Shown here: positions 1-7,018 of the stretch, one piece after another
Position numbering within the stretch: the first letter of the stretch is position 1
How the letters are laid out: each line of letters starts with the position of its first letter
NCBI GenBank assembly: GCA_031278965.1
Contig: JAITJJ010000159.1
Span: 1 to 12,707, forward strand
Length of the DNA: 12,707 bases
From: Deferribacteraceae bacterium
Lineage (GTDB): Bacteria; Chrysiogenota; Deferribacteres; Deferribacterales; JAISNW01
Direction of reading: 5' to 3'
Notes under the pieces: model-generated
What the model was told of the DNA's origin: nothing
The model's database searches: none
What the model saw: the letters and a program-made list of their open reading frames with translations, nothing else
Position numbers and translations under genes: made by a program

Positions 1-15
1 AAATTTAATTTTTAA

Positions 16-43
16 TTGGAGATTATTGAAAGGTTGCTATCCT
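16..43 (+). promoter_or_regulatory. Possible second upstream promoter
   Basis: TTGGAG at 16-21 and TATCCT at 38-43 are separated by 16 bases, and TGC (35-37) precedes the -10 element. The surrounding stretch 29-51 resembles 141-164 around the other promoter, so the two may be tandem promoters of the same design. The -35 match is weak and this is a tentative call. Confidence 0.2.
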
Positions 44-131
44 TTGCCTAATCTGTAATCTAATTTTGTACAGGCAACAATAAAGCGTAATCAGCACAGG
101 CATACCCACTCAGATTGTAAAAAATTCTTGT

Positions 132-157
132 TTGACATTAAAAGGTTGTGCTATCAT
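132..157 (+). promoter_or_regulatory. Putative sigma-70 promoter of the HD-GYP operon
   Basis: TTGACA at 132-137 matches the -35 consensus. TATCAT at 152-157, preceded by TGC (149-151), gives an extended -10 element. The spacer is only 14 bases, shorter than the usual 16-18, so the extended -10 may carry most of the recognition. Transcription would begin near 164, leaving a short leader that contains the ribosome-binding site AAAGAGGTG (166-173) before the TTG start at 180. Confidence 0.45.
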
Positions 158-179
158 AGCCTAAGAAAGAGGTGTTGTT

Positions 180-1412
180 TTGAGCGTAACTGTAAAAATT
201 CCCCTTAGCGAACTTCAGCCAGGTATGATAGTTGTTCGGTTTGACAAGAGCGGCGTTACATATCCATATTACGGACGTCCTTTTCCCGATAAAAAGCTGT
301 GTCAATATCTGGAACGCAACGGTATTGAATATGCATTTGTCAGACATGACCGCGCCCCTTCTCGAGGCGATCTTCCGCAAACAGAGGGTGCGGAGAAGGA
401 ATACCCCCGTAAATACCTGAAAAGTATCGCCGAAGAAGCCCCCACAGACAGACTCCCCACAATCAATGAAATACAGGCTTCCGTTACCCTTCACTCAAAA
501 GCCAAAGAGGTTACTACACAACTCCTTACAGATGCCCGTCTTGGCAAGATGGTTGACAGCACCGCAGTCAAAACCATCGTTTCTGAGCTGGTGGAACAGT
601 GCATAGCAAGCCCGGAGGCGTTTGTAAACATATCCCGCCTTAAAGATTATGATCAATATACATTCACTCACTCTGTAAACGTTTCCGTTCTCTCCATTGC
701 TATCGGGCGCAGATTGGGCTCTTCCGTGCAGGAGTTAAACAGTTTAGGCTTTGCGGGGCTTCTTCATGATGTGGGCAAGATGAAGGTGCCGGAAGGGATT
801 CTAAACAAACCCGGCAAACTCACGGACGCCGAATTTGAAATTATGAAAGGGCATCCGTCCTTAGGCTATGATTATCTTCGTGAAGAGAGGGGGATATCCC
901 AAGAGATACTCTTTGCCGTAAAATATCACCATGAAAAGGCGGACGGTTCCGGTTATCCGTCAGGGCTTACTGATAAAGAGATTCCCCGTTTTGCAAAGAT
1001 AATCGCCATAGCGGATGTCTACGATGCCATAACCAGCGAACGCGTTTATCATAAAGGGATGGTGCCCTCCGATGCCTTAAAGCTTATATTCAGTTGGTCA
1101 GGGAAGCATTTTAACGAATCCCTTGTAAAATTCTTTATAAATATAATGGGAATATACCCAGTAGGCACCCTTGTGCTCCTTGATACCAATGAGCTTGCCA
1201 TTATTCTGGAACCGCATAAAGACGAACCCATGCGCCCGAATATCCTTATTGTGTCCAATACCAATATGGAACCCGCCCCTCCGCACTTTTTTGATCTCAC
1301 CAAACGCAACGTAGCAAGCGGAGCGCCGTATAAAAGCATTATATCCTCTCTTGATCCCAGAGATTTTTCCATAGATACAAACAGGCTTATAGAACAATAT
1401 ATTAAAGGGTAG
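180..1412 (+). CDS. HD-GYP domain cyclic-di-GMP phosphodiesterase (DUF3391 N-terminus)
   Basis: A predicted cytoplasmic phosphodiesterase that hydrolyses the second messenger cyclic-di-GMP, which controls the switch between motility and attachment. The protein has 410 residues. Residues about 3-130 resemble the DUF3391 region found ahead of many HD-GYP domains, and about 140-325 form the HD-GYP domain. Visible metal and catalytic signatures are H164, HD at 196-197, K200, H225, HH at 250-251, D255 and GYP at 258-260, with D279 further on; all key positions seem intact. Residues 325-410 form the extra C-terminal tail common in this subfamily. No membrane segment or receiver domain is seen. The start is TTG at 180, supported by AAAGAGGTG six bases upstream and by the domain beginning right there. 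It is the first gene of a tight operon: the next gene starts 6 bases after the stop. Confidence 0.93.
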   Translation: MSVTVKIPLSELQPGMIVVRFDKSGVTYPYYGRPFPDKKLCQYLERNGIEYAFVRHDRAPSRGDLPQTEGAEKEYPRKYLKSIAEEAPTDRLPTINEIQASVTLHSKAKEVTTQLLTDARLGKMVDSTAVKTIVSELVEQCIASPEAFVNISRLKDYDQYTFTHSVNVSVLSIAIGRRLGSSVQELNSLGFAGLLHDVGKMKVPEGILNKPGKLTDAEFEIMKGHPSLGYDYLREERGISQEILFAVKYHHEKADGSGYPSGLTDKEIPRFAKIIAIADVYDAITSERVYHKGMVPSDALKLIFSWSGKHFNESLVKFFINIMGIYPVGTLVLLDTNELAIILEPHKDEPMRPNILIVSNTNMEPAPPHFFDLTKRNVASGAPYKSIISSLDPRDFSIDTNRLIEQYIKG

Positions 1413-1418
1413 CTTTAT

Positions 1419-1886
1419 ATGAAGACTAAAGGAGCGCTTATTTTTGCCGTTATTGCCGTTCTCCTCATCGCCGCCATAACAGCTGGTATTTTGCTGATAC
1501 CTGAAAAAGAGAACGTTCTGACGGCAGAATCCTTTAGAAACGGGTATGCGGGGGTGGTGTGCGAAGATGCTGTCTGGCTTTATGAAATGAATAAAAGATT
1601 TATTTCCGAAAAGTTTGAGCTGCTGCCGGAGGATAACTTCTCAACTCTGCAGGAAGCGTTTTGGGACAATATCACCCCTGCCCAGAACGCCATAACCGTT
1701 TGGCATAATGAAGTGCTGTCGGCTATCGCCGAGAGAACAAGGGGAAACTCGGAGGCGGAGAGGATCTTTTCCCATGAGGTAGGGGAGGATATGCTGAGAT
1801 TGTATCAAACCGCAATGGCGGTAAATATAGGGCTTGCGGAGGATGAAACCGCCCTGAACGGGATAAGGGAAGAGTTTTGCAAATAA
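1419..1886 (+). CDS. Small membrane-anchored protein of unknown function
   Basis: I do not recognise this 155-residue protein. Residues about 5-27 form one strongly hydrophobic segment after a short basic start (MKTK), so it is probably an uncleaved N-terminal anchor with the remaining 125 residues in the periplasm. There is no lipobox cysteine after the hydrophobic segment. The soluble part is acidic, tryptophan-containing and apparently mostly helical, with just two cysteines, C48 and C154, near its two ends, which could form a disulphide. The ATG follows the stop of the HD-GYP gene by 6 bases, with AAAGGGT (1404-1410) overlapping that stop as the likely ribosome-binding site. The next gene begins 15 bases downstream, so the three are probably one transcript. 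Its location suggests a link to the HD-GYP protein, but nothing in the sequence proves it. Confidence 0.8.
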   Translation: MKTKGALIFAVIAVLLIAAITAGILLIPEKENVLTAESFRNGYAGVVCEDAVWLYEMNKRFISEKFELLPEDNFSTLQEAFWDNITPAQNAITVWHNEVLSAIAERTRGNSEAERIFSHEVGEDMLRLYQTAMAVNIGLAEDETALNGIREEFCK

Positions 1887-1901
1887 TCTGGAGAATTTTA
1901 T

Positions 1902-2432
1902 ATGATATGCAAGGTTATATTAAAGCATGAACTTGGCACAGTGGCCGCCGCCGCCAATTCCGGTGCTGTCACGGGATTGTGGTTTGAAGGGCAAAAGTAT
2001 TTCCCCGTTGATTTGGAAGGCAAACAGGCGGATGAGAACAGAGGCGAAGAGCTGTTTTATACTCTTAAAAAATGGCTTGAATCCTATTTCAAAGGGGAAA
2101 ATCCGCCTGTCAATTTCCCGCTGGCGCCCAAAGGCGGCGAGTTCAGGCAGATCGTATGGAAATTGTTATTGGAGATACCTTATGGGAGGTTCACCACGTA
2201 TGGGGAAATTGCCAGTAAAATTGCGCTTTCAAGGGGGATAAAGCGTCTTTCCGCCCAGGCGGTGGGCGGCGCAGTCGGTCATAATCCCATATCTATAATC
2301 ATTCCTTGCCATAGAGTTATAGGAGCTGACAGAGGCCTCACCGGTTATGCGGGCGGGATATGGAGAAAAGAACGCCTGTTAAGTTTGGAAAAAACAGATA
2401 TTGAAAGAAGCGAACCGTTTCGGTATGAATAG
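1902..2432 (+). CDS. ogt: Methylated-DNA--protein-cysteine S-methyltransferase
   Basis: A suicide DNA-repair protein that moves the alkyl group from O6-alkylguanine (and O4-alkylthymine) in DNA to its own cysteine. It has 176 residues, typical for single-domain Ogt/MGMT. The N-terminal half (about 1-75) is the poorly conserved ribonuclease-H-like domain; the DNA-binding and active-site domain is about 80-165. The active-site motif PCHRV is at 135-139, with acceptor C136, followed by the GxxGYAGG loop (144-152). The upstream NPISIIIP segment has the conserved asparagine N128, and Y100 is present in FTTYGEI. The DNA-flipping arginine of human MGMT (AARAVGG) aligns with glutamine Q119 here (SAQAVGG), a variant that I recall from other bacterial members. 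Ribosome-binding site GGAG (1890-1893) lies 8 bases before the ATG. Likely co-transcribed with the two genes before it. Confidence 0.94.
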   Translation: MICKVILKHELGTVAAAANSGAVTGLWFEGQKYFPVDLEGKQADENRGEELFYTLKKWLESYFKGENPPVNFPLAPKGGEFRQIVWKLLLEIPYGRFTTYGEIASKIALSRGIKRLSAQAVGGAVGHNPISIIIPCHRVIGADRGLTGYAGGIWRKERLLSLEKTDIERSEPFRYE

Positions 2433-2520
2433 GTTGTGCGGTTTACGCAAAGATAATCTTTAGAAAAGGGCGGGCTCCCTCGAAGGAAAAGCCGTATGGC
2501 GAATCATTTAAATATTTCCA

Positions 2521-2549
2521 TTGACAAACTAGCAAATTACAACAAGAAT
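2521..2549 (+). promoter_or_regulatory. Possible promoter upstream of the NfeD gene
   Basis: TTGACA at 2521-2526 is a perfect -35. Seventeen bases later AAGAAT (2544-2549) is a mediocre -10. It is the best candidate in the 133-base gap 2433-2565, where transcription of the NfeD-SPFH-gamma subunit group would be expected to start. The weak -10 leaves room for doubt. Confidence 0.35.
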
Positions 2550-2565
2550 ACCCTAAAGGCATGAG

Positions 2566-3090
2566 TTGCAAGGGGCGTTATTTAACAGGTGCAAAGAGGT
2601 TATGGGTTTTAATATATATAAATTTTTATTTTCTCCGAGCTTCTGGGTCGCGGTGGCGGTTTTCTTTCTTTTAGCCGAGGTTTTTACCTTTCACCTTGTG
2701 GCGCTCTGGTTCTTTCTTTCGGCTCTCCTTATGGTACTGCTCACCCTGATATTTGATATCCCTCATCTCCTTCAAATCGCCCTCTTCTTAACTATTGCCA
2801 TACTCCTCCTCCTATTTACCCGCCCATTTACAGTTAAGAAATTAAATGTGGGAAAGGCTAAAACCAATGTAAATGCTCTCTGGGGGATGAATGCCGTGGT
2901 TATTAAAAAGATCTCCAAATATGAGCGCGGGGAGATAAAGGTTGGCGGGCAGATATGGGGAGCCGTTTCCGCGGACGGCGGCGAGATAGGGGAGGGGAGC
3001 GAAGTAATTATAGAGAGGATAGAAGGAGTAAAAGCGGTGGTGCGCATTGCCGGAGAGGAACAAACGGCGCAGGAACCGTATGTTGAATAA
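2566..3090 (+). CDS. NfeD-family membrane protein
   Basis: A short NfeD-type protein (no protease domain) that normally works with an SPFH/stomatin protein in membrane microdomains. Hydrophobic segments lie at about 25-45, 47-63 and 68-86, followed by a soluble C-terminal OB-fold domain (about 95-165). This has the family pattern GEIKVGGQIWGA near 122-133 and a G-E-GSEV-I-ERIEGVKAVV stretch at about 142-158. Total length is 174 residues from the TTG at 2566, which has AAAGG (2555-2559) six bases upstream. An in-frame ATG at 2602 would give 162 residues but its AGAGG sits only two bases away, so the TTG is preferred; the start remains uncertain. The SPFH gene begins 11 bases after the stop, a classic nfeD-stomatin pair. 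Confidence 0.87.
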   Translation: MQGALFNRCKEVMGFNIYKFLFSPSFWVAVAVFFLLAEVFTFHLVALWFFLSALLMVLLTLIFDIPHLLQIALFLTIAILLLLFTRPFTVKKLNVGKAKTNVNALWGMNAVVIKKISKYERGEIKVGGQIWGAVSADGGEIGEGSEVIIERIEGVKAVVRIAGEEQTAQEPYVE

Positions 3091-3101
3091 ACGGAGGAAG
3101 T

Positions 3102-3986
3102 ATGTATTATGTCTTTATTTCACTGGCGGTTATATTTATCCTTTTAATAATTTCCGGAATAAATATAGTGCCGCAATCGTGGGCTTATGTGATTGAAAGG
3201 CTGGGCGGATACAGCAAAACTTGGCAGGTTGGGTTTCATATCAAGCTCCCTTTTATTGACAAGGTTGCAAAGAAAGTTTCCCTAAAGGAAACATTCTATG
3301 ATTACCCACCGCAGCCGGTCATAACTAAAGATAACGTCACCATGTCTGTGGACAGCGTTGTTTTCTTCCAAGTGGCGGATCCGAAACTCTATACTTACGG
3401 TGTGGTAAATCCGGAAAGGGCAATCGCCCAACTTACAACCACAACTTTAAGAAACGTAATAGGGGAGCTGGAACTGGATGAAACCCTTATCAGCCGCGAT
3501 ACCATAAATAATAAATTGCGCGGCATCCTTGATGAAGCGACAGATGCTTGGGGGATAAAAGTCACAAGGGTTGAGGTAAAAAATATAGATCCGCCGGACT
3601 CCATTAAAGACACTATGGAAAAGCAGATGCGTGCTGAGCGGGAAAAACGGGCGTTAATCCTTGCGGCGGAAGGTGAAAAACAGTCCGCCATATTAAAGGC
3701 GGAGGGTGAAAAGCGGGCGAAAATTCTTCAGGCGGAAGCCCAGAGGGAAACGGAGATACAGGAAGCCGAAGGGCAGGCAAAGGCGATTCTCTCGGTTCAG
3801 AAAGCCACCGCGGACGGTTTGGAGATGATTAAAACTGTCATAGGGAAAGACGGAGCCATACTTCTTAAAGGTTATGACGCCCTTCAAAAAGTCGCGGATG
3901 GCAAGGCGACAAAACTTATAATTCCATCGGAGTTGCAGAAAGTTGCGGGAACTCTCGCTGCCCTGAAGGATATCCTTGAAAAATAG
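3102..3986 (+). CDS. SPFH domain (stomatin/prohibitin family) membrane protein
   Basis: A membrane-associated scaffold of the stomatin/QmcA type, thought to form oligomeric rings that organise membrane proteins or proteases together with NfeD. It has 294 residues. Residues 3-22 form an N-terminal membrane anchor; about 22-175 form the SPFH domain, including the GFHIKLPFIDKV region (44-55), the YPPQPVITKDNV segment (68-79) and the RNVIGELELDETLISRD segment (117-133). A long charged helix follows at about 172-240, with repeated AEGEK units (near 189-193 and 200-204), expected to form a coiled coil. The C-terminal 50 residues are a short helical cap. GGAGG (3093-3097) lies 4 bases before the ATG. 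The neighbouring nfeD gene supports the call. The specific client proteins cannot be told from sequence. Confidence 0.92.
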   Translation: MYYVFISLAVIFILLIISGINIVPQSWAYVIERLGGYSKTWQVGFHIKLPFIDKVAKKVSLKETFYDYPPQPVITKDNVTMSVDSVVFFQVADPKLYTYGVVNPERAIAQLTTTTLRNVIGELELDETLISRDTINNKLRGILDEATDAWGIKVTRVEVKNIDPPDSIKDTMEKQMRAEREKRALILAAEGEKQSAILKAEGEKRAKILQAEAQRETEIQEAEGQAKAILSVQKATADGLEMIKTVIGKDGAILLKGYDALQKVADGKATKLIIPSELQKVAGTLAALKDILEK

Positions 3987-4001
3987 GCGTGTTTACGGTG
4001 C

Positions 4002-4029
4002 GCCGCCTGCTTTTAAGCGGCAATCCGCT
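4002..4029 (+). other. Two overlapping alternative hairpins before the gamma-subunit gene
   Basis: GCCGC (4002-4006) can pair with GCGGC (4017-4021), and AGCGG (4016-4020) can pair with CCGCT (4025-4029). They share the AGCGGC strand, so only one can form at a time. The second is followed by CTTTATAA, a poor uridine tract. It may be a weak terminator or attenuator between the SPFH gene and the gamma-subunit gene, or an accident of a 66-base spacer. Confidence 0.25.
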
Positions 4030-4052
4030 CTTTATAAATTAGGGGAGTAAAT

Positions 4053-4580
4053 GTGAAAAGAGAGATACGGCTTTCAGGTTCCGGCGGGCAGGGGCTTATT
4101 ACGGCGGGGATTATTCTTGCTCAGGCTGCGGTGCTTGATGATAAAAACGCCGTGCAAACCCAATCCTACGGTCCTGAAGCCAGAGGCGGCGCTGCAAAAG
4201 CGGAGGTAATTATAAGCGACGAGGAAATTTATTATCCCAAGGTGACATCCCCGGATATCCTTATCGCCCTTACCCAGGAGGCAGCGAACAAATATATTTC
4301 CGATATGGGGGAGGGCGGTCTTGTAATAGCGGACAATATCCTTGTGGAATCAGTTCCAACGGGAAATTATAAAGTCTTTAAGGCGCCTATACTCTCCATC
4401 GCATCCGATATTTTAGGTTCTGTTTTATCTGCAAATATAGTAACCCTTGCCCTATTAAACGCCCTGCGCCCCACCGTAAGTGCCGCTTCCCTTGAAAAAG
4501 CGGTTGCAAACGCATTCCCAAAGAAGGCGGAACTAAATATGCGCGCCCTCTCCGAAGGCACAAAGCTGGCGCTTGTATAG
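4053..4580 (+). CDS. 2-oxoacid:ferredoxin oxidoreductase, gamma subunit
   Basis: The gamma (domain III) subunit of a 2-oxoacid:acceptor oxidoreductase, most like KorC of 2-oxoglutarate:ferredoxin oxidoreductase, which oxidatively decarboxylates 2-oxoacids using CoA and reduces ferredoxin. The 175-residue length is normal. Features are the N-terminal GSGGQGLITAG motif (residues 9-19), the QSYGPEARGG signature (37-46), and the SPDILIALTQEA segment (66-77). The gene starts with GTG at 4053; GGGGAG (4042-4047) is 5 bases upstream, and the overlapping ATG at 4051 is followed at once by TGA. The catalytic alpha and beta subunits are not adjacent: an SPFH gene precedes it and a decayed region follows. 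Whether the substrate is 2-oxoglutarate, pyruvate or another oxoacid cannot be decided from this subunit. Confidence 0.88.
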   Translation: MKREIRLSGSGGQGLITAGIILAQAAVLDDKNAVQTQSYGPEARGGAAKAEVIISDEEIYYPKVTSPDILIALTQEAANKYISDMGEGGLVIADNILVESVPTGNYKVFKAPILSIASDILGSVLSANIVTLALLNALRPTVSAASLEKAVANAFPKKAELNMRALSEGTKLALV

Positions 4581-4656
4581 TTTGTTTTGCCGGAGTAAGC
4601 CAGCGATATCAATTGTATTTTCTTGCTTTTTGCTCCAGAGTATCTGAGGCGGAATC

Positions 4657-4922
4657 TCACAACAGGATCGCCATTGCAATTACCATAACAAAAAGAAATA
4701 TCTGTATCGCCCTTGCTGTGGGTTTAGAGATAGTGCTCACAATGGCTTTTCTGTTTAACGCAACATGAAACCCTGCGGTGGCGATAAAGATTAAGGCGGA
4801 AGTTTTATGTATCGCCAAGAGTATTGCCGAATTATCCGAAAAGGCTGAAAAAAGCCGGACAACACTAATAACATTCCAAAGCAGAGCAAAATCGGATTAA
4901 CTATTTTCCTATTGATTTTCAT
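4657..4922 (-). pseudogene. Frameshifted small membrane protein, DUF4405-like
   Basis: Read on the minus strand from the ATG at 4922-4920, the first frame gives MKINRKIVNPILLCFGMLLV and runs on through SGFFQPF. After this, the coding character continues in the -1 frame (SDNSAILLAIHKTSALIFIA, then TAGFHVALNRKAI and a further hydrophobic stretch) to TGA at 4659-4657. Restoring one base would give about 88 residues with three hydrophobic helices and the HK...G.HVALNRK histidine pattern of DUF4405/cytochrome-b-like mini-proteins. The switch lies near the A-runs at 4839-4842 and 4848-4853. It could be a mutation, a sequencing error or, less likely, programmed slippage. No convincing ribosome-binding site precedes the ATG, though TATAAT reads at 4933-4928. 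The family assignment rests on pattern memory only. Confidence 0.55.
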
Positions 4923-5108
4923 GATGAATTATACATAAACAAAAAGGTTAATGCAGTTTAATAAAATAATGAAAAATTAATTTTATTTATTATTTGGCAT
5001 AAACTCTCCGCCTCCACTCTATCTTTTCCGCTCTGCCGCCGAAAAACTTTTAATTTCAAGGACGATCAAGATCTTCGGGGTACATCCCATCACACGAGAT
5101 TATTTCAA
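4923..5108. other. Non-coding spacer between the decayed gene and the nadE promoter
   Basis: This is AT-rich at 4930-5000 and more mixed at 5000-5100. Only very short open frames exist, for example a 23-codon minus-strand frame beginning near 5092. No RNA gene or convincing terminator was recognised. Together with the decayed gene it makes up the 584-base stretch 4581-5164 with no intact gene. Confidence 0.5.
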
Positions 5109-5136
5109 TTGACAGAATAAGGATACCTTATATAAT
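5109..5136 (+). promoter_or_regulatory. Near-consensus sigma-70 promoter of nadE
   Basis: TTGACA (5109-5114) and TATAAT (5131-5136) are both perfect consensus hexamers with a 16-base spacer. Transcription would start near 5143, giving a leader of about 22 bases with the ribosome-binding site AAAGGAA (5153-5159). No operator-like palindrome was recognised over it, so expression may be constitutive. Confidence 0.85.
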
Positions 5137-5164
5137 CAGCAAGACCGCATATAAAGGAATTCCG

Positions 5165-6925
5165 ATGAATATAGCCCTCGCACAAATGGATGTAAAACTT
5201 GGGCAGATTGAAGCTAACTTTGTCAAATTAACCGAACTGCTGTTAGAAGCTAAAGCCGGAAGCGCACATCTTGTGGTATTTCCAGAAATGTGCTTAACAG
5301 GATATATCCTTGGCGATAAATGGACGGATGATTCCTTCTGCCGCCGTCTTTCTGCTTATGACCAAAAAATTCGGGAATTAAGCCGTGAACTTGATCTTGC
5401 AATAATATACGGCAACCTTTTTTTAGATACCTCAAAAACGGGTCATGACGGTCGGAAAGCCCGCTATAATGCCGCTTACTGCTGTGAAAGCGGGGATGTG
5501 CAGATACGCTTTAAAACTCTCCTTCCCTCATACAGGGTTTTTGATGATTCCCGTTATTTTTTAAGCGGGGGAGCGGATAATATTGCCCCGGTATTGCTTA
5601 AAAGCGGGGTTAAGATTGGGCTTGAGGTATGCGAAGATATGTGGTGGGAGGATTACGGTGTTAATGTTTCCCAGATATTGATAGAGCGCGGAGCAAAGTT
5701 TATTGTCAATATCTCAGCCTCTCCGTTCTCTGCGGGAAAGAATACTGCCCGCGATAACCGAATAAAGAATATTGAGATGATCGCCAGCGCCTCCGTTGGT
5801 TTTGTTCCGTTCTTCTACCTGAACTGCACGGGGGTACAGAACAACGGGAAAAATATAATTACCTTTGACGGTGACAGCCGTGCCTATAACCGAAAAGGAG
5901 AAAAGATTGAGACTACCCTTAAACCGTATGAAGAGGGGATCATACGGACAAGGATATATGAAGGCGATGTTATTGGGGAGAAGGCGGCGCTTGTTCAGAA
6001 CCCGCCCATAGAACAGAAGTATAACGCCATAATCCGCGCTTATAAAGGGATAGATGAGATGTTGGGTTATACGCCTCCCTATATTTTTGGTTTGAGCGGC
6101 GGGATAGACAGCGCCGTCAGTGCATCTCTTGCGGTTCTCTCTCTGGGCGCGCACAGAGTTAAGGGGTATAATCTCCCGTCGAAATATAACACCCCCGCCA
6201 CAAAGGACGCCGCCAAGCAGACAGCGGACAGTTTGGGGATAGCTTATAAAGTGATACCTATAGATAAATTTATGGAGGCGGCGGCTCAAACTCTGGGGAA
6301 CCTCCCTTCCGCCATTGAGGAGAATATTCAGGCGCGACTGCGCGGAAACATCCTTATGACGCTGGCGGCTATAGAAAACGGGGTAGTGGTTTCCAACGCC
6401 AATAAAGTTGAAACAGCTCTGGGATACTGCACCCTATACGGGGATACGGTGGGGGTTTTCTCCCCTTTGGGCGATCTGACCAAAATTGAAATCTGGGAGA
6501 TGGCGCGCTTTATCAACCAAAAAAATCGCTTTATACCGGAAACCCTCATTCCGGATGAAAATTTCAGATGCGCTGTAATGCCAAGTGCGGAGTTGAAGGA
6601 AAACCAGACGGATCCTATGAAGTGGGGCTATCACGACAAACTTCTGGAAGCGGTGATGAATTATAAAAAGACGGGGAAAGATGATATTATAAGTTGGTAT
6701 GAACATGGCATCCTCTGCACAAAACTGGGCATATCCGAAACGCTTTTTAAGAATTACGGGTTAAATGATCCGAAAGTGTTTGCGGACGACTTGGAGCGGT
6801 TTATGAACTCTATGCAAAAAGGGGTTTTTAAAAGACTTCAATCCCCGCCGATATTAATATTAAGCAAGAGCGCCTTCGGTTATGATTTTAGGGAGAGTCA
6901 ATTTGCCTGCGAACACCTTCTGTAA
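5165..6925 (+). CDS. nadE: Glutamine-dependent NAD+ synthetase
   Basis: Catalyses the last step of NAD+ synthesis: deamido-NAD+, ATP and glutamine give NAD+, AMP, pyrophosphate and glutamate. The 586-residue protein has two domains. The N-terminal nitrilase-fold glutaminase (about 1-270) shows the catalytic triad E41 (FPEMCLTGY), K117 (RFKTLLPSYRVF) and C156 (EVCEDMWW). The C-terminal synthetase (about 285-586) has the ATP-pyrophosphatase loop SGGIDSA (311-317), the NANKVETALGY segment (411-421), TLYGD (423-427), and the closing KRLQSPP...FGYDFRESQ region. Length and motifs are complete. AAAGGAA lies about 6 bases before the ATG. It is transcribed from its own strong promoter and appears monocistronic: the next gene has its own promoter 93 bases on. 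Ammonia is channelled from the first domain to the second in this family. Confidence 0.97.
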   Translation: MNIALAQMDVKLGQIEANFVKLTELLLEAKAGSAHLVVFPEMCLTGYILGDKWTDDSFCRRLSAYDQKIRELSRELDLAIIYGNLFLDTSKTGHDGRKARYNAAYCCESGDVQIRFKTLLPSYRVFDDSRYFLSGGADNIAPVLLKSGVKIGLEVCEDMWWEDYGVNVSQILIERGAKFIVNISASPFSAGKNTARDNRIKNIEMIASASVGFVPFFYLNCTGVQNNGKNIITFDGDSRAYNRKGEKIETTLKPYEEGIIRTRIYEGDVIGEKAALVQNPPIEQKYNAIIRAYKGIDEMLGYTPPYIFGLSGGIDSAVSASLAVLSLGAHRVKGYNLPSKYNTPATKDAAKQTADSLGIAYKVIPIDKFMEAAAQTLGNLPSAIEENIQARLRGNILMTLAAIENGVVVSNANKVETALGYCTLYGDTVGVFSPLGDLTKIEIWEMARFINQKNRFIPETLIPDENFRCAVMPSAELKENQTDPMKWGYHDKLLEAVMNYKKTGKDDIISWYEHGILCTKLGISETLFKNYGLNDPKVFADDLERFMNSMQKGVFKRLQSPPILILSKSAFGYDFRESQFACEHLL

Positions 6926-6941
6926 TTTCTCCCTTTTTTAT

Positions 6942-6970
6942 TTGAAATATGCTGATTTATTATGTATAAG
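6942..6970 (+). promoter_or_regulatory. Sigma-70 promoter of the DHH-ankyrin-motAB group
   Basis: TTGAAA (6942-6947) and TATAAG (6965-6970) are separated by an ideal 17 bases; each hexamer has one mismatch. Transcription would start near 6977, about 42 bases before the ATG at 7019. No flagellar-type (sigma-28) promoter was recognised ahead of this gene or ahead of motA. Confidence 0.65.
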
Positions 6971-7018
6971 TAGGGTTATCCTGAATAAGAATGGAGATTT
7001 AATACATAAAGAGGGTTT

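Noticed and set aside
4367..4660. A 97-codon minus-strand frame running from within the gamma-subunit gene into the spacer
   Set aside because: Mostly antisense to a clear gene, and its N-terminal part does not match the decayed DUF4405-like frame.
5052..5100. Short minus-strand frame and GATC-rich stretch in the spacer before nadE
   Set aside because: Only 23 codons, no ribosome-binding site and no recognisable product or repeat partner in this window.
5714..6289. A 191-codon open frame on the minus strand inside nadE
   Set aside because: It lies wholly within a gene with complete catalytic motifs, and its arginine- and cysteine-rich translation resembles no protein family; it is a shadow frame.
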